Numbered from the stretch's first letter, positions 1 through 8,715 are shown. The stretch is 64,000 bases of DNA from Nevskia sp. (GCA_023229645.1 JALNYU010000003.1:186001-250000); one strand, 5' to 3'. The notes: generated by a model not told the origin, from the sequence alone. Numbers and translations are program-made.

Positions 1-634
1 GCCCGTGCGCGCCGCGGACCAGCACGCCTTCAATATCGGTTGTGCCGCTGGCGCCGGTGATGAAATTGACGTTGCGCGGCGCGGCGCCGTGAGCCAATGC
101 GGAGTCGGTGTAATCCTCCAGATGGCTGAGCAAATCGCGGGCGTAGACCGCGACCAGATGATGCTCGGGTAGGAAAGCCTGCAGCACTGGGGTATCGGCG
201 CCAGAGTGGAAGATCAAGCTGCCAGTCTCGGCGATGCCGGCGCGGGCCAAGCTAATCGCCAAGGTTTCATCGGCGCGCAGTTGCTCGGCGCAGGTCAGCG
301 CGCCCCAATCCAACGCCAATAACTGCGGGTGCGGTTGTACTGCAATCCGAGCACCGAGCTGATGTTGGGCGATGTAGCCGGCAACCGTGCTCGGCAGAGC
401 GTGCAGATCAGCAATGCACGCAACGCTCGCGCCGACTTTATCCGATGCCACGCGCGCCAAAAATGCCGGCAACACCGGGCCGATGGCGGGTTGCGGCCGT
501 ACTGCGCGCATTTCCAGCGCCAAGGCCTGCGCACGCTGGGTAATCGTTTCGACGGCGACGCGGCTGGCATCCGGTTGGGCGGCGCGAATCGCCCCGAGTA
601 TGGCCTGCTTCGCGGCCTCGCTGGCGCTACTCAT
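1..634 (-). CDS. lutC: LutC-like lactate utilization protein (LUD domain), 3' end outside window
   Basis: Reading the minus strand from an ATG at 634 gives a LUD-family (DUF162) protein that stays open to position 1, so its C-terminus is missing. The start overlaps the lutB stop as ATGA, which indicates translational coupling. LutC is the small subunit of the LutABC iron-sulfur system that oxidises L-lactate to pyruvate in the cytoplasm. Visible are an N-terminal helical segment (SSASEAAKQAILGAIRAA) and family-like blocks such as ETGSLIFHSGAD, EHHLVAVYARDLL and FITGASGTTDIEGVLVRGAHG near the cut. The last block is typical of the conserved core close to the C-terminus, so little is probably lost. 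It lies third after lutA and lutB, downstream of a GntR regulator. Family and context agree; function is inferred from them. Confidence 0.85.
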   Translation of the reverse strand, partial: MSSASEAAKQAILGAIRAAQPDASRVAVETITQRAQALALEMRAVRPQPAIGPVLPAFLARVASDKVGASVACIADLHALPSTVAGYIAQHQLGARIAVQPHPQLLALDWGALTCAEQLRADETLAISLARAGIAETGSLIFHSGADTPVLQAFLPEHHLVAVYARDLLSHLEDYTDSALAHGAAPRNVNFITGASGTTDIEGVLVRGAHG

Positions 635-2049
635 GGTTGGCGCCGCCGTTGCTGCGCCGCGTATTGCGCCATAAAGCTCTGTCCGGGCGGGCGGGGTAGG
701 CTGCGCTGCGCGGTCCAGGCGCTGGCCAGCGGCATACGTTCGATCCAGCCCTTGTGCGCGAACAGGCGCATCAGCGGCAACGCGGCGGCGATTGCGACAC
801 GATACAGGCGCGGATGGCGAGCCAAGAACGCCCAAAAACCGAGCGCAGTGCGAACTGTTGCCGGCTCCAGGCCTTCGCGCCAGCTTTTCTCGCGCCAGCC
901 GCGCAGCAGCTTAGGCAGCGGGATCGCAACTGGACAAACCTGCTGACATTGCCCGTTCAGCGTGCAGGCCTGGGCGAGATCGCGTGTTTGGCGCAGGCCG
1001 TCGAGAACCGGGGTCAACACCGCGCCCATCGGTCCGGGGTAGGTGCCGCCGTAGGCGTGGCCGCCAATCTGGCGATACACCACGCAATGGTTCATGCAGG
1101 CGCCGCAGCGGATGCAACGCAGCATCTCGGCCAGGCCTTCGGCGAGCATGCGAGTACGGCCGTTATCGACTAGCACGATGTGGAATTGGGTCGGGCCATC
1201 GCGGTCGCCTTCGCGCCGCGCGCCGCAGTGAAACGTCGTGTACTGCGTCAGCTCGGCGCCGGTGGCGGAGCGCACCAGAAGACGCACCAACTGCAGCGCG
1301 TGCTCGGTACTCGGTACCAATTTTTCGATACCGGCGGTGACGATATGCATGCGCGGCAGCGTCGTTGTTAGCTCGGCATTGCCCTCGTTGGTCACGGTAC
1401 AGACCGCGCCGGTATCAGCGACGAGAAAGTTGGCACCGGAGATGCCGACATCGGCGGCGAGGAAATCCGGGCGTAATTCTTCGCGGGCGCTGGCCACCAT
1501 CGCCGGTACTTCCGCGTTCAGGGCGTGGTCACGATGATGGGTCTGAAACAGCACCGAGACTTCTTCACGCGTGCGGTGCGCAGCCGGCCAGACGATATGC
1601 GAGGGCGGGTCGCTGGCCAGTTGGATGATGTGCTCAGCGAGATCAGTTTCGACCCGGCGGATGCCCGCGGCTTCGAGCGCGTGTGGCAGGCCAATTTCTT
1701 CGCCGAGCATCGACTTCGCACGGGTAACGCTTTTTGCGTCGACACTGCGGCATAGCGCGACGACGATCGCGCAGGCTTCTTCGGATGTCCGCGCCCAATG
1801 CACCTCGGCGCCAGCGGCGACGGCGTTGCGCTCGAACTGCAGCAGATAGTGTTCGAGATGCTCGGTAACGTGATCCTTAATTTGGGCTGCGAGTAGGCGC
1901 GCTGCTTCGAATTCCGGCCACGCCGCGACCGCTGATGCCCGTTTAATGCGGGCGTTGCCGGTGGTGCGGCCGATGCCCTTTTTCATCGTCGCATTGACGA
2001 GCGCCGCTTCGACGCGCTGAGCGAACGTGGTGTTCGGTGCGGCGGTCAT
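631..2049 (-). CDS. lutB: LutB-like iron-sulfur lactate utilization protein
   Basis: This 472-residue protein has an N-terminal LUD domain followed by a ferredoxin-like region, the LutB/YkgF layout. A complete cluster motif CIRCGACMNHC lies near residue 310, and a second Cys group (CTLNGQCQQVCP) near residue 360. In that second group an Asn sits where many homologues have Cys; I recall the same LNG variant in proteobacterial relatives. LutB is thought to carry electrons for L-lactate oxidation with LutA and LutC. The ATG at 2049 overlaps the lutA stop by 4 bp, and its own stop overlaps the lutC start, so the three genes are translationally coupled. Length is normal for the family. The co-located lactate permease and GntR regulator support the lactate assignment over a generic ferredoxin. 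Confidence 0.92.
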   Translation of the reverse strand: MTAAPNTTFAQRVEAALVNATMKKGIGRTTGNARIKRASAVAAWPEFEAARLLAAQIKDHVTEHLEHYLLQFERNAVAAGAEVHWARTSEEACAIVVALCRSVDAKSVTRAKSMLGEEIGLPHALEAAGIRRVETDLAEHIIQLASDPPSHIVWPAAHRTREEVSVLFQTHHRDHALNAEVPAMVASAREELRPDFLAADVGISGANFLVADTGAVCTVTNEGNAELTTTLPRMHIVTAGIEKLVPSTEHALQLVRLLVRSATGAELTQYTTFHCGARREGDRDGPTQFHIVLVDNGRTRMLAEGLAEMLRCIRCGACMNHCVVYRQIGGHAYGGTYPGPMGAVLTPVLDGLRQTRDLAQACTLNGQCQQVCPVAIPLPKLLRGWREKSWREGLEPATVRTALGFWAFLARHPRLYRVAIAAALPLMRLFAHKGWIERMPLASAWTAQRSLPRPPGQSFMAQYAAQQRRRQP

Positions 2050-2831
2050 GCGTCTTCGCCAATAGCGGCGTCAGTACCCATGCCGGCAAGAATTTCGGCG
2101 GTATGGAAAACGCGTGTTGCCGCGCCGCGCCGATGCAAACGCCCGGCCATGTTCATCAGGCAACCGAGATCGCCGCCGAGCAGTAATTCGGCACCGGTCG
2201 CCTCTACTTGCTGGGCTTTTTCATCGACGATTGCGTTGGAGATCGGCGAATACTTGACGCAAAACGTGCCGCCAAAGCCGCAGCAGGTGTCCTGGCCTTC
2301 GAGTGGCCGCAGTTGTAAGCCATCGACGGCCGCGAGCAGCGCGCGCGGTTGCCGATAGATGCCAAGCTCGCGCAGGCCTGAGCAGGAATCGTGATAAGTC
2401 GCGCTACGTTGGCAGCGCTGACCTTGGGGGACATAACCGCGCACGTCTTGTAAAAAACTCAGCAGCTCATAAGTACGCGCTGCAAGGCGCTGCGCGCGCG
2501 GCAGCCAGATCGGATCCTCCGCCAACACTTCTGGCATATGCACTTTGATCATGCCGGCGCAGGAGCCGGAAGGGATCACGATGTAATCGTAAGCCTCGAA
2601 TGCAGTGATCAGCTGGCGCAGCAACGGCCCGGTGTGCACATGGTCGCCGCTATTGAACGCCGGTTGACCACAGCAGGTTTGCTGGCTCGGCACCTCAACA
2701 ACGCAGCCGGCGGCTTCGAGCAATTTGATCGCCGCAAAGCCAACCTGCGGCCGCATCGCATCGACGATGCAGGTTACAAATAATCCGACCTTGGGTAGCA
2801 TTCGTGCTGGGGCGTCCAACGATGCAGCCAT
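2046..2831 (-). CDS. lutA: LutA-like lactate utilization protein (cysteine-rich CCG domain)
   Basis: A 261-residue protein with two CCG-type cysteine-rich repeats: TCCGQPAFNSGD near residue 53 and TCCGFGGTFCVKYSPIS near residue 185. These bind Fe-S clusters in LutA/YkgE and in the heterodisulfide-reductase-like subunits of related oxidoreductases. It is expected to form the L-lactate dehydrogenase complex with LutB and LutC in the cytoplasm. A clear Shine-Dalgarno (GTAGGAGACG) lies just before the ATG at 2831. It is the first gene of lutABC; the gap of 126 bp to the upstream GntR gene contains an operator-like palindrome described separately, so transcription of lutABC is likely controlled there. 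Length is slightly longer than the usual 240 residues; the extra residues are at the N-terminus. Confidence 0.9.
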   Translation of the reverse strand: MAASLDAPARMLPKVGLFVTCIVDAMRPQVGFAAIKLLEAAGCVVEVPSQQTCCGQPAFNSGDHVHTGPLLRQLITAFEAYDYIVIPSGSCAGMIKVHMPEVLAEDPIWLPRAQRLAARTYELLSFLQDVRGYVPQGQRCQRSATYHDSCSGLRELGIYRQPRALLAAVDGLQLRPLEGQDTCCGFGGTFCVKYSPISNAIVDEKAQQVEATGAELLLGGDLGCLMNMAGRLHRRGAATRVFHTAEILAGMGTDAAIGEDA

Positions 2832-2910
2832 GTGCGTCTCCTACGGCGAGCGCTAGACGCGCGACATGCGGATCTGAGCGCAACGATTCGGCCTACGATA
2901 ACGGCCGTTT

Positions 2911-2941
2911 TTATTTTGGTCAAAAAAATTTACCAAAATAA
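2911..2941. promoter_or_regulatory. Candidate GntR operator upstream of lutABC
   Basis: A perfect 10-bp inverted repeat, TTATTTTGGT at 2911-2920 and ACCAAAATAA at 2932-2941, is separated by an A/T-rich 11-bp spacer. The inner 21 bp (2915-2935) match 18 of 21 positions with 3806-3826 in front of lldP. TGGT/ACCA half-sites are typical of FadR-subfamily GntR regulators, although the usual spacing is shorter. It lies between the regulator gene and lutA, upstream of lutA. Binding is inferred. Confidence 0.6.
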
Positions 2942-2957
2942 AAACGCGATATGCACT

Positions 2958-3719
2958 TCAAGACGAGAGGATTTCGCCGCGCCCGAGCCGCCGCAAAGCG
3001 CGTTGCACCCGATGTGCGTCGCGCTGGATCGCGGCGATGGTTTCTGCGGTGTAGCCGATGTGCTGAGATGCCGCCGCTTCGGCCGCCGCCGGATTGCCTT
3101 CGATGATGGCCGTGCCGATCGCCAGATGCTGCGCCAGCAGTTGATCGCGCACCTTAGGCTGCAGATAAAGTTGCTGCCGGTTGTAGAACACGTCGCCGCG
3201 TAGCATCTCGGAAAACGCCCGCATGACGTGCAGTACGACGAGGTTATGCGCCGCCTCGTAAATCAACATGTGGAGATCGGCATCGGCTTCCACTTCGGTG
3301 GTCGGGTCGGTCAGGGCATGGGCGTCTCGCAGCCGTTGCAGGCAGGCGCGGATGGCCTCGCGGTCGAACTCGGTGGCGCGCTCGGCGGCGAGACGGGCGG
3401 AGCCGCCTTCGACCAGCGTTCGATATTCGAAGTAGTCGGCAACAACTTGCGCGTTGGACTGCAATAGCGCCGTCAGCGGCGCCATCATCGGCGCCATGAA
3501 TTGGGCGATGTAATTGCCGGCCTTGCTCGACGTCACTAACTTGCGCGCTTCCAATTTATCCAGCGCTTCGCGCAGCGACGGGCGCGAGACTTCCAGCTTT
3601 TCTGCGAGGTCGCGTTCCGATGCCAGTTTTTCGCCGGGCCGCAGCGCGCCTTCGAGAATCAGCTGTTCGATGTGGTCAGCAATCGCGTCGGCGAGCTTCG
3701 GGTTGCGGATGGGTTCCAT
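2958..3719 (-). CDS. GntR/FadR-subfamily regulator (LldR/PdhR-like)
   Basis: This 253-residue regulator has an N-terminal winged helix-turn-helix (residues 5-70, with SERDLAEKLEVSRPSLREAL as the recognition helix region) and a C-terminal all-helical FCD ligand domain, the layout of PdhR, LldR and FadR. Placed between the lutABC operon and the divergent lactate permease gene, it most likely senses lactate or a related organic acid and represses both units. Two copies of a shared motif, at 2915-2935 and 3806-3826, lie on either side of the gene and are plausible binding sites. The second is in the divergent promoter region, which would give autoregulation. The start ATG at 3719 has no strong ribosome-binding site. 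PdhR itself is possible by sequence style, but no pyruvate dehydrogenase genes are nearby. Confidence 0.85.
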   Translation of the reverse strand: MEPIRNPKLADAIADHIEQLILEGALRPGEKLASERDLAEKLEVSRPSLREALDKLEARKLVTSSKAGNYIAQFMAPMMAPLTALLQSNAQVVADYFEYRTLVEGGSARLAAERATEFDREAIRACLQRLRDAHALTDPTTEVEADADLHMLIYEAAHNLVVLHVMRAFSEMLRGDVFYNRQQLYLQPKVRDQLLAQHLAIGTAIIEGNPAAAEAAASQHIGYTAETIAAIQRDAHRVQRALRRLGRGEILSS

Positions 3720-3805
3720 GCGTTTACAGTTCGTTCGGAGCTTAAATCGTGTTGGGCGTGACCGGCATCAACGCCGTAATGAAACACGCATTTTCAATTT
3801 GTATC

Positions 3806-3826
3806 TATGGACAAATAAATTTACCA
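3806..3826. promoter_or_regulatory. Second copy of the candidate GntR operator, upstream of lldP
   Basis: The 21 bp here match the motif in front of lutA at 18 of 21 positions, including the outer TGG and CCA and the run AAATTTACCA. It lies in the 212-bp divergent region between the GntR gene (minus) and lldP (plus), 106 bp before the lldP ATG. Its position suits repression of lldP and possible autoregulation of the regulator. This is a sequence observation; binding is inferred. Confidence 0.55.
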
Positions 3827-3931
3827 TTAATTCGTTCGCGACCGAAACGCTAGTTTTCGGCGTCGACAAAAAAGGCGCAGTCGGCGATTACCAGCCGAGG
3901 CCATCGAAAATGTTCAGGGAGGAGACCCCGC

Positions 3932-5614
3932 ATGGTGTGGAACCAAGTTTATGACCCGTTGGGCAGCGCGGTGCTGTCGACGGTGTGCGCCGCGTTGCCG
4001 GTATTGGTTATGTTGATCGGTCTCGGATTCCTGCATTTAAAAGCGCATGTCGCGGCGTTCGCCGGGCTGCTGACGGCATTGGCTGTCGCGATCTTTGCTT
4101 TTGGCATGCCGGTCGGAAAAGCCGGTTTAGCCGCTGGCTTCGGCGCTGCGTATGGCTTTTTGCCGATCGGTTGGATCGTTCTCAACATCATTTTCTTGCA
4201 CCGTCTTACCGAGGACAACGGTCTGTTTGCGGTGCTGCAGCGTTCGATCGCAAGCGTTACCGATGACCGACGCTTGCAGCTCCTGCTGATCGCGTTCTCC
4301 TTTGGCGCATTTTTCGAAGGTGCGGCCGGGTTTGGCACCCCGGTTGCGGTGACGGCGGCGTTGCTAATCGGTCTCGGGTTTTCGCCGCTGGCCGCGTCTG
4401 GTTTGGCGTTGATTGCCAACACCGCGCCGGTGGCGTTCGGTGCGCTCGGCACGCCGGTTGTTGCACTTTCAGCCGTAACCGGGCTGGATTTGCTGGCCTT
4501 GTCGGGCATGATTGGCCGCCAGCTGCCATTTTTCTCGCTGATCGTGCCGTTTTGGTTGATCTGGGCGTTTGCGGGTTTCCGCGGCATGCTTGAAATCTGG
4601 CCGGCGATTTTGGTTTGCGGCGTTTCGTTTGCGATCCCGCAGTATCTCGTCGCCAACTTTCACGGGCCGTGGCTGGTTGATGTCATCGCCGCAATTTGCT
4701 CAATGCTGGCGCTGATCGGCTTCCTGCGGCTTTGGCAGCCAGCGCGGACCTGGACTTCGACGCAGCTGCCGGGTCGTCACGGTGATCGCGCCACCGGTGT
4801 TGCCGAACAATCGCCAGCCGCAGCGGCGGCACTACGCACGGCCCCGAGCCGCAAGCAACTGCTAATGGCCTGGGCGCCCTGGCTGATTCTGACGATCTTC
4901 GTGTTTCTTTGGGGCACGCCGTTCGTGAAGCAGGGATTGGATCATCTCTCGGTCTTCAAATTCCCGATCGGCGGGTTGCATCTGCAAGTTGCGAAAATGC
5001 CGCCTGTGGTTGCGCAAGCAGCCCCGGAGGCGGCGGTGTACACGCTAAATTGGCTGTCTGCGACGGGTAGCGGCATCTTGTTTGCGGCGCTGATCGGCGG
5101 TTTGTTGATGGGCTACTCGCCGCGGCAGCTCGGCGCGCGCTATCTCACTACGATTTGGCGCGTGCGCCATTCGCTGCTGACGATCATGTTGATGCTGGGG
5201 CTGGGCACGCTAACCCGGTTTTCTGGTGTCGACGCGACGCTGGGGTTGGCGTTCGCCCATACCGGCTGGGCTTACCCGTTCTTCGGTACGTTGTTGGGCT
5301 GGCTCGGTGTTGCGTTGACGGGTTCCGATACTGCGTCAAACGTGCTCTTCGGCGGTTTGCAGAAAACGACGGCAACGCAGTTGGGCTTATCGCCCGTGTT
5401 GATGGCAGCGGCCAATTCGTCTGGCGGCGTTATGGGCAAAATGATCGATGCGCAATCGATCGTCGTTGCCTCAACCGCAACGGGGTGGAAGAACGGCGAG
5501 GGACCGATTTTGCGTTACGTCTTTTTCCACTCGATTGCGCTGGCCGTGCTGGTCGGCATTCTGGTTATGTTGCAAGCCTATGTGCCGCCGTTTTCAGCCC
5601 TGGTACCGCACTGA
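3932..5614 (+). CDS. lldP: L-lactate permease
   Basis: A 560-residue inner-membrane protein of the LctP/LldP family with 12 or more hydrophobic segments. Conserved stretches include FFEGAAGFGTPVAVTAALL near residue 130, where an acidic residue sits inside a membrane segment as in the family, and NSSGGVMGKMIDAQSIVVA near residue 500. It imports L-lactate (and often glycolate or D-lactate) with protons. A very strong ribosome-binding site, AGGGAGGAG, precedes the ATG by 7 bp. Full length equals the E. coli protein (about 550 residues). It is transcribed divergently from the GntR regulator and supplies substrate to the LutABC system. A rho-independent terminator lies 29 bp after its stop. Confidence 0.95.
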   Translation: MVWNQVYDPLGSAVLSTVCAALPVLVMLIGLGFLHLKAHVAAFAGLLTALAVAIFAFGMPVGKAGLAAGFGAAYGFLPIGWIVLNIIFLHRLTEDNGLFAVLQRSIASVTDDRRLQLLLIAFSFGAFFEGAAGFGTPVAVTAALLIGLGFSPLAASGLALIANTAPVAFGALGTPVVALSAVTGLDLLALSGMIGRQLPFFSLIVPFWLIWAFAGFRGMLEIWPAILVCGVSFAIPQYLVANFHGPWLVDVIAAICSMLALIGFLRLWQPARTWTSTQLPGRHGDRATGVAEQSPAAAAALRTAPSRKQLLMAWAPWLILTIFVFLWGTPFVKQGLDHLSVFKFPIGGLHLQVAKMPPVVAQAAPEAAVYTLNWLSATGSGILFAALIGGLLMGYSPRQLGARYLTTIWRVRHSLLTIMLMLGLGTLTRFSGVDATLGLAFAHTGWAYPFFGTLLGWLGVALTGSDTASNVLFGGLQKTTATQLGLSPVLMAAANSSGGVMGKMIDAQSIVVASTATGWKNGEGPILRYVFFHSIALAVLVGILVMLQAYVPPFSALVPH

Positions 5615-5643
5615 TACACGTAAATGATTGCTAACAGGCATAA

Positions 5644-5671
5644 AAAAACCGCGGCATAAGCCGCGGTTTTT
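5644..5671. terminator. Bidirectional rho-independent terminator between lldP and the cold-shock gene
   Basis: A perfect 12-bp stem, AAAAACCGCGGC at 5644-5655 and GCCGCGGTTTTT at 5660-5671, encloses an ATAA loop. A-tract and T-tract on both sides let it work for lldP on the plus strand and for the cold-shock gene on the minus strand, which converge here. Confidence 0.95.
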
Positions 5672-5697
5672 AATCAGACTGCTTGCGGCAGTTTGAT

Positions 5698-5910
5698 TTA
5701 GGCCGGACGAATCTGCGTCGCCTGCATGCCTTTCGGGCCGCGGGCGGCGACGTATTCAACGCGCTGGCCTTCGGTCAGGTTCTTGAAGCCCGTACCTTGG
5801 ATTTCTTTGAAGTGGGCGAAAAGGTCTTCGCCGCCGTCAGCCGGGGTGATGAAGCCGAAGCCTTTGGCGTCGTTGAACCACTTCACGGTACCGGTGGAGA
5901 CATTGCTCAT
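5698..5910 (-). CDS. CspA-family cold-shock protein
   Basis: A 70-residue single cold-shock domain protein. The RNA-binding motifs are intact: KGFGFI (RNP1) near residue 15 and DLFAHF (RNP2, usually VFVHF) near residue 30. It should act as an RNA chaperone. I chose the ATG at 5910 because it gives the canonical N-terminus (SNVSTGTVKWFND) and is preceded by AGGAATG; the frame stays open further upstream to 6057, but that part looks like untranslated leader. A long leader is usual for cold-inducible csp genes. It shares a terminator with lldP. Which csp paralogue it represents cannot be told from the sequence alone. Confidence 0.95.
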   Translation of the reverse strand: MSNVSTGTVKWFNDAKGFGFITPADGGEDLFAHFKEIQGTGFKNLTEGQRVEYVAARGPKGMQATQIRPA

Positions 5911-6422
5911 AAATACATTCCTATAACGATAAATAACGGGCAACCCGCCCGTAACTGGGCACGCGACAAGGAACGCATCGGGGGGTATTAAGTACCGCTC
6001 AATAAAGCGGTGAGAAACCACGCTGACAACAATACTTGACGCTACTGCGACGAGCACAGTACAGGAGATCTTTCTATTTGTCTAACGCCAATAACTTATT
6101 CAGCACTTAAAGTGGACGGAAAATTACAAAAACGTCGCTTTATTAGCGCCTTATAAAATTAATCCCATCGAAATTATTGGTTGCCACATCTGACGCCGTT
6201 ACTGCGTATTGATTGATATTGCGCGGTGGTGTCGCGCGACGAGGTGAACGGTTCAGGGGTTAGAGAGGGTAGTCTGATGCCGAATTCAGTCCCGGAAATA
6301 GAAAATTCCACACGCGGAAGTGGAATATTCGGTTTGTAACCGCAGCTGCGCACAAGCGACTGAACCTCACGGATGGCAAGGCTGCTCGGCGTTTGTCGCG
6401 ACGAGCAGCCTTGGCTTGACGA
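5911..6422. other. Intergenic region, 512 bp, leader of the cold-shock gene and end of the protease gene
   Basis: No convincing gene. The part next to the cold-shock gene is probably its promoter and 5' leader and is A/T-rich around 6070-6230. A perfect 11-bp hairpin (AAGGCTGCTCG at 6378-6388, CGAGCAGCCTT at 6402-6412) sits 10 bp after the protease stop and may end that transcript, though no T-run follows it on the minus strand. A weaker hairpin, ATTCCAC/GTGGAAT, lies near 6304-6325. Confidence 0.6.
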
Positions 6423-8222
6423 TTAATTGCGAACTGTTGCGCGCCGACGACGCAGCCCAGCGAAGCCGAGCAAAGCGATGAGGCCGGCAAAGCCCATAGC
6501 GCCGCCGCCACCGCGGGTGAAGCCGCCGGTGCCTCCGCCCGTGCTGCCACCAACGGGGCCGGTTGGCGGGGTGACGGTTACGGTGACTTCGCCGTTGGCA
6601 GTGCCGCCGTTGCCGTCGCTGATGGTGTACGCGAACGTTGTCGTGCCCGAGAAGCCCGTAGACGGGGTAAACAGGATGCCGGAGCCGCTGCCTGCAATCG
6701 CTAGTATCGCGCTTTCGGCCGGGCTCGCAGGTCCAATGGCGGTCACGCTCACCGTCTGGCCGACGTCTGGGTCGGAGTCGTTGGCAAGCACATTCAGCGT
6801 CGTCGCGGTGCTGTTGGCGGCGACGGTGAAGGCGTCAGCTACTGCAACCGGGGTTTGGTTGTTCGGATTGGCGGTGGCCGCAACAGCGATGCTCCCGCTG
6901 TTATCAGCCGCGTTAGTTTCGGTTTCGCCGCTGGCGCCGCTGGCGATACTGGTCAGCGTACCGCTGGCGTTCACGCGCACCGTCAGCGTAACCGTCGCGC
7001 TGGCACTGACGGCGACTACGCCAAGATTGCACGGCAGCGCAGTACAACCGCCTTGGCTCGACGTTACCGCTTGCACCGTGCGGCCCGGACCGGCAAACGC
7101 GTTGTTAATCGTGACGTCATGGGCCGGGTCGCGGCCGTTGTTGCGGGCCGTGATTGTGTAAGTCAGCGTGGCGCCGGAGGCGACGGTATCGGTGCTGGCG
7201 ACTTCGGTAACAGCAAGGTCAACCAGATTATCCGGGCAGCCAAAGCCGGCGTTGATCGTCCAGCCGATATCGCGCAGTAAGCAGCTGGTGAAATCGACTT
7301 TCTGATCGGCCGTCAAGGTATCGCCTAGGAACGGTTGCATCAGCAACTCCGGACTCACCGGGTCATCCCAGTGCGAGACCGAGGATCCTGGTTGCACTGG
7401 TGATGGCGCGTACATGCGCACTCTGCCCGAAGGGTGGCGCCCGGCAGTTAGAACGACGGCGCTGCCGATCACATTATTGCCGCGCCAAGTGAGGTTGCCG
7501 GTATTGACTGCCGACGCTTGGCGCTGCGTATTCGACAATTGTGACCAGGGTAGCGTTGTGGTTTCGTCTAATAGCAGCGTATCGAAGATAGAAACAGCGC
7601 TGCCGCCAGCACTAATGCCGGTTGTAGGGTCGACAATCGAAGCGAAGCCCAGGCCATGCCCGAGTTCGTGCATCACGGTGTTTAACAGGTCAATTCGGGT
7701 GCCGCGGTTATGATCAAAGCCGTAGTAGAAACCGACGCCGCCGAGGCAGGTGGCGCGCGTGTCAACGTCGGCGTTGAAATCAGCAATGATCTCCGGCGAT
7801 GCGCCGTTTCCATCTGAGCTGGTGATCGCGTTGGCCAGCGCAATTGGGTAAAACACATCGGATAGCGGTGCACCGACGAAGTTCGACAAGAAGCCGCCGG
7901 AGCGCGCGCCGCCGAGCGTGCCGAGTGAATCGGTGCACATGGTGTCGTCAAAATCACTGAACTGGGCGCTCACCACAACAGGCACGCCGCTACGCAGACG
8001 CTCTGACCAACGCGCAGCCGCGTAGTTAAAAAGATTGGTCCGCTGCTGGCCAAGCGTCGTGCCCGGGTTGCCGCCGACCGGTGCTACCGGCGTCGGGTCA
8101 TCAAAGCCGGTGCCGGCGAGCAGCGTAATTGGGGCGTTCGTTACGCCTGCGTGGGCGGCGAGGCTGAGTCCAAGTAGCGCGCCAATTGCCACGCGCGCTG
8201 CATTCTGGATTGTGATGCGCAT
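6423..8222 (-). CDS. Secreted zinc metalloprotease with DUF11-like and Ig-like domains and a C-terminal sorting tail
   Basis: A 599-residue secreted protein. It starts with a signal peptide (about residues 1-25, ending AAHA) and has a protease part with HELGH at about 185-189 followed by GLGFAS, a zinc-binding HExxH active site. A DUF11/CARDB-like beta domain follows at about 340-450. Next comes a tandem-Ig/cadherin-like domain with the LANDSDPDVG signature (about 455-550). The tail has glycine-rich TGGGTGG, GGGGAMG, a hydrophobic helix and RRRR. That tripartite tail resembles GlyGly-CTERM/rhombosortase substrates, which suggests cleavage and surface sorting. The ATG at 8222 is chosen over an in-frame ATG at 8285, because it starts the signal peptide and follows the lipoprotein stop by one base. 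The substrate is unknown; the HExxH context is not a clean metzincin motif. Confidence 0.8.
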   Translation of the reverse strand: MRITIQNAARVAIGALLGLSLAAHAGVTNAPITLLAGTGFDDPTPVAPVGGNPGTTLGQQRTNLFNYAAARWSERLRSGVPVVVSAQFSDFDDTMCTDSLGTLGGARSGGFLSNFVGAPLSDVFYPIALANAITSSDGNGASPEIIADFNADVDTRATCLGGVGFYYGFDHNRGTRIDLLNTVMHELGHGLGFASIVDPTTGISAGGSAVSIFDTLLLDETTTLPWSQLSNTQRQASAVNTGNLTWRGNNVIGSAVVLTAGRHPSGRVRMYAPSPVQPGSSVSHWDDPVSPELLMQPFLGDTLTADQKVDFTSCLLRDIGWTINAGFGCPDNLVDLAVTEVASTDTVASGATLTYTITARNNGRDPAHDVTINNAFAGPGRTVQAVTSSQGGCTALPCNLGVVAVSASATVTLTVRVNASGTLTSIASGASGETETNAADNSGSIAVAATANPNNQTPVAVADAFTVAANSTATTLNVLANDSDPDVGQTVSVTAIGPASPAESAILAIAGSGSGILFTPSTGFSGTTTFAYTISDGNGGTANGEVTVTVTPPTGPVGGSTGGGTGGFTRGGGGAMGFAGLIALLGFAGLRRRRATVRN

Positions 8223-8223
8223 C

Positions 8224-8571
8224 TTAGTTGTCCCCTTTGCGCTTTGGCGGATTTGCGCAGCGGGTTGTGCTTTTGCCATCGGCATCGACCTGGACTTCCA
8301 TGTTGTTCATCATTTCCGGCCCGGTTTCGAGCAGCGTGCTGCCATCCGGCAAATGGCGTAGGCGGTTCTGCAACGGCGCCGCTGTGATAGCGGGCTGGGC
8401 ACTCAGTTCGGCTTCGGTCGGCGCCCGGGTTTTGCCGGTCGCCGGATCAACGTAAACGCGAATGCCTGCGCCGGTCGTGGTGGTCGGTGCAGCCGGCGTT
8501 TTGCCGGTGTCGTGGCCGCAGGCGGCGAGCCCGAGCACGGATAGCGCAAGTACAACTGCCGGATACTTCAT
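8224..8571 (-). CDS. Small lipoprotein upstream of the metalloprotease
   Basis: A 115-residue protein with a lipoprotein signal peptide: lipobox LAAC with the modified Cys at position 18. The mature part is Thr/Pro-rich at first (KTPAAPTTTTGAG), then has IRVYVDPATGKTRAPTEAEL. A segment of this VDPxTGxxRxPT type is seen in small proteins of Xanthomonadales-like bacteria. I do not recognise a function. The ATG at 8571 has an AAGGAG site 7 bp upstream. Its stop is one base from the protease start, so the two are co-transcribed and probably translationally coupled. It may help secretion of the protease or act in the same process; this is inference from position only. The C-terminus is short and basic (KRKGDN). 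Confidence 0.75.
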   Translation of the reverse strand: MKYPAVVLALSVLGLAACGHDTGKTPAAPTTTTGAGIRVYVDPATGKTRAPTEAELSAQPAITAAPLQNRLRHLPDGSTLLETGPEMMNNMEVQVDADGKSTTRCANPPKRKGDN

Positions 8572-8715
8572 CGAAAACTCCTTGTTTGCGAAACATCTGG
8601 AACGGCATGCACAGCTTTGCGGCAGCAACTTTGAGCGCTATCGCGCCCGTGTTATCGCAACACTAAACGGCGCGCGCGGCGTCATTCTGACATCGAAAAT
8701 CTCGCCGCCGCCGAC

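Noticed and set aside
8222..8285. Longer N-terminus for the metalloprotease
   Set aside because: It would run into the lipoprotein gene in another frame and move the signal peptide inward; the ATG at 8222 follows the lipoprotein stop by one base.
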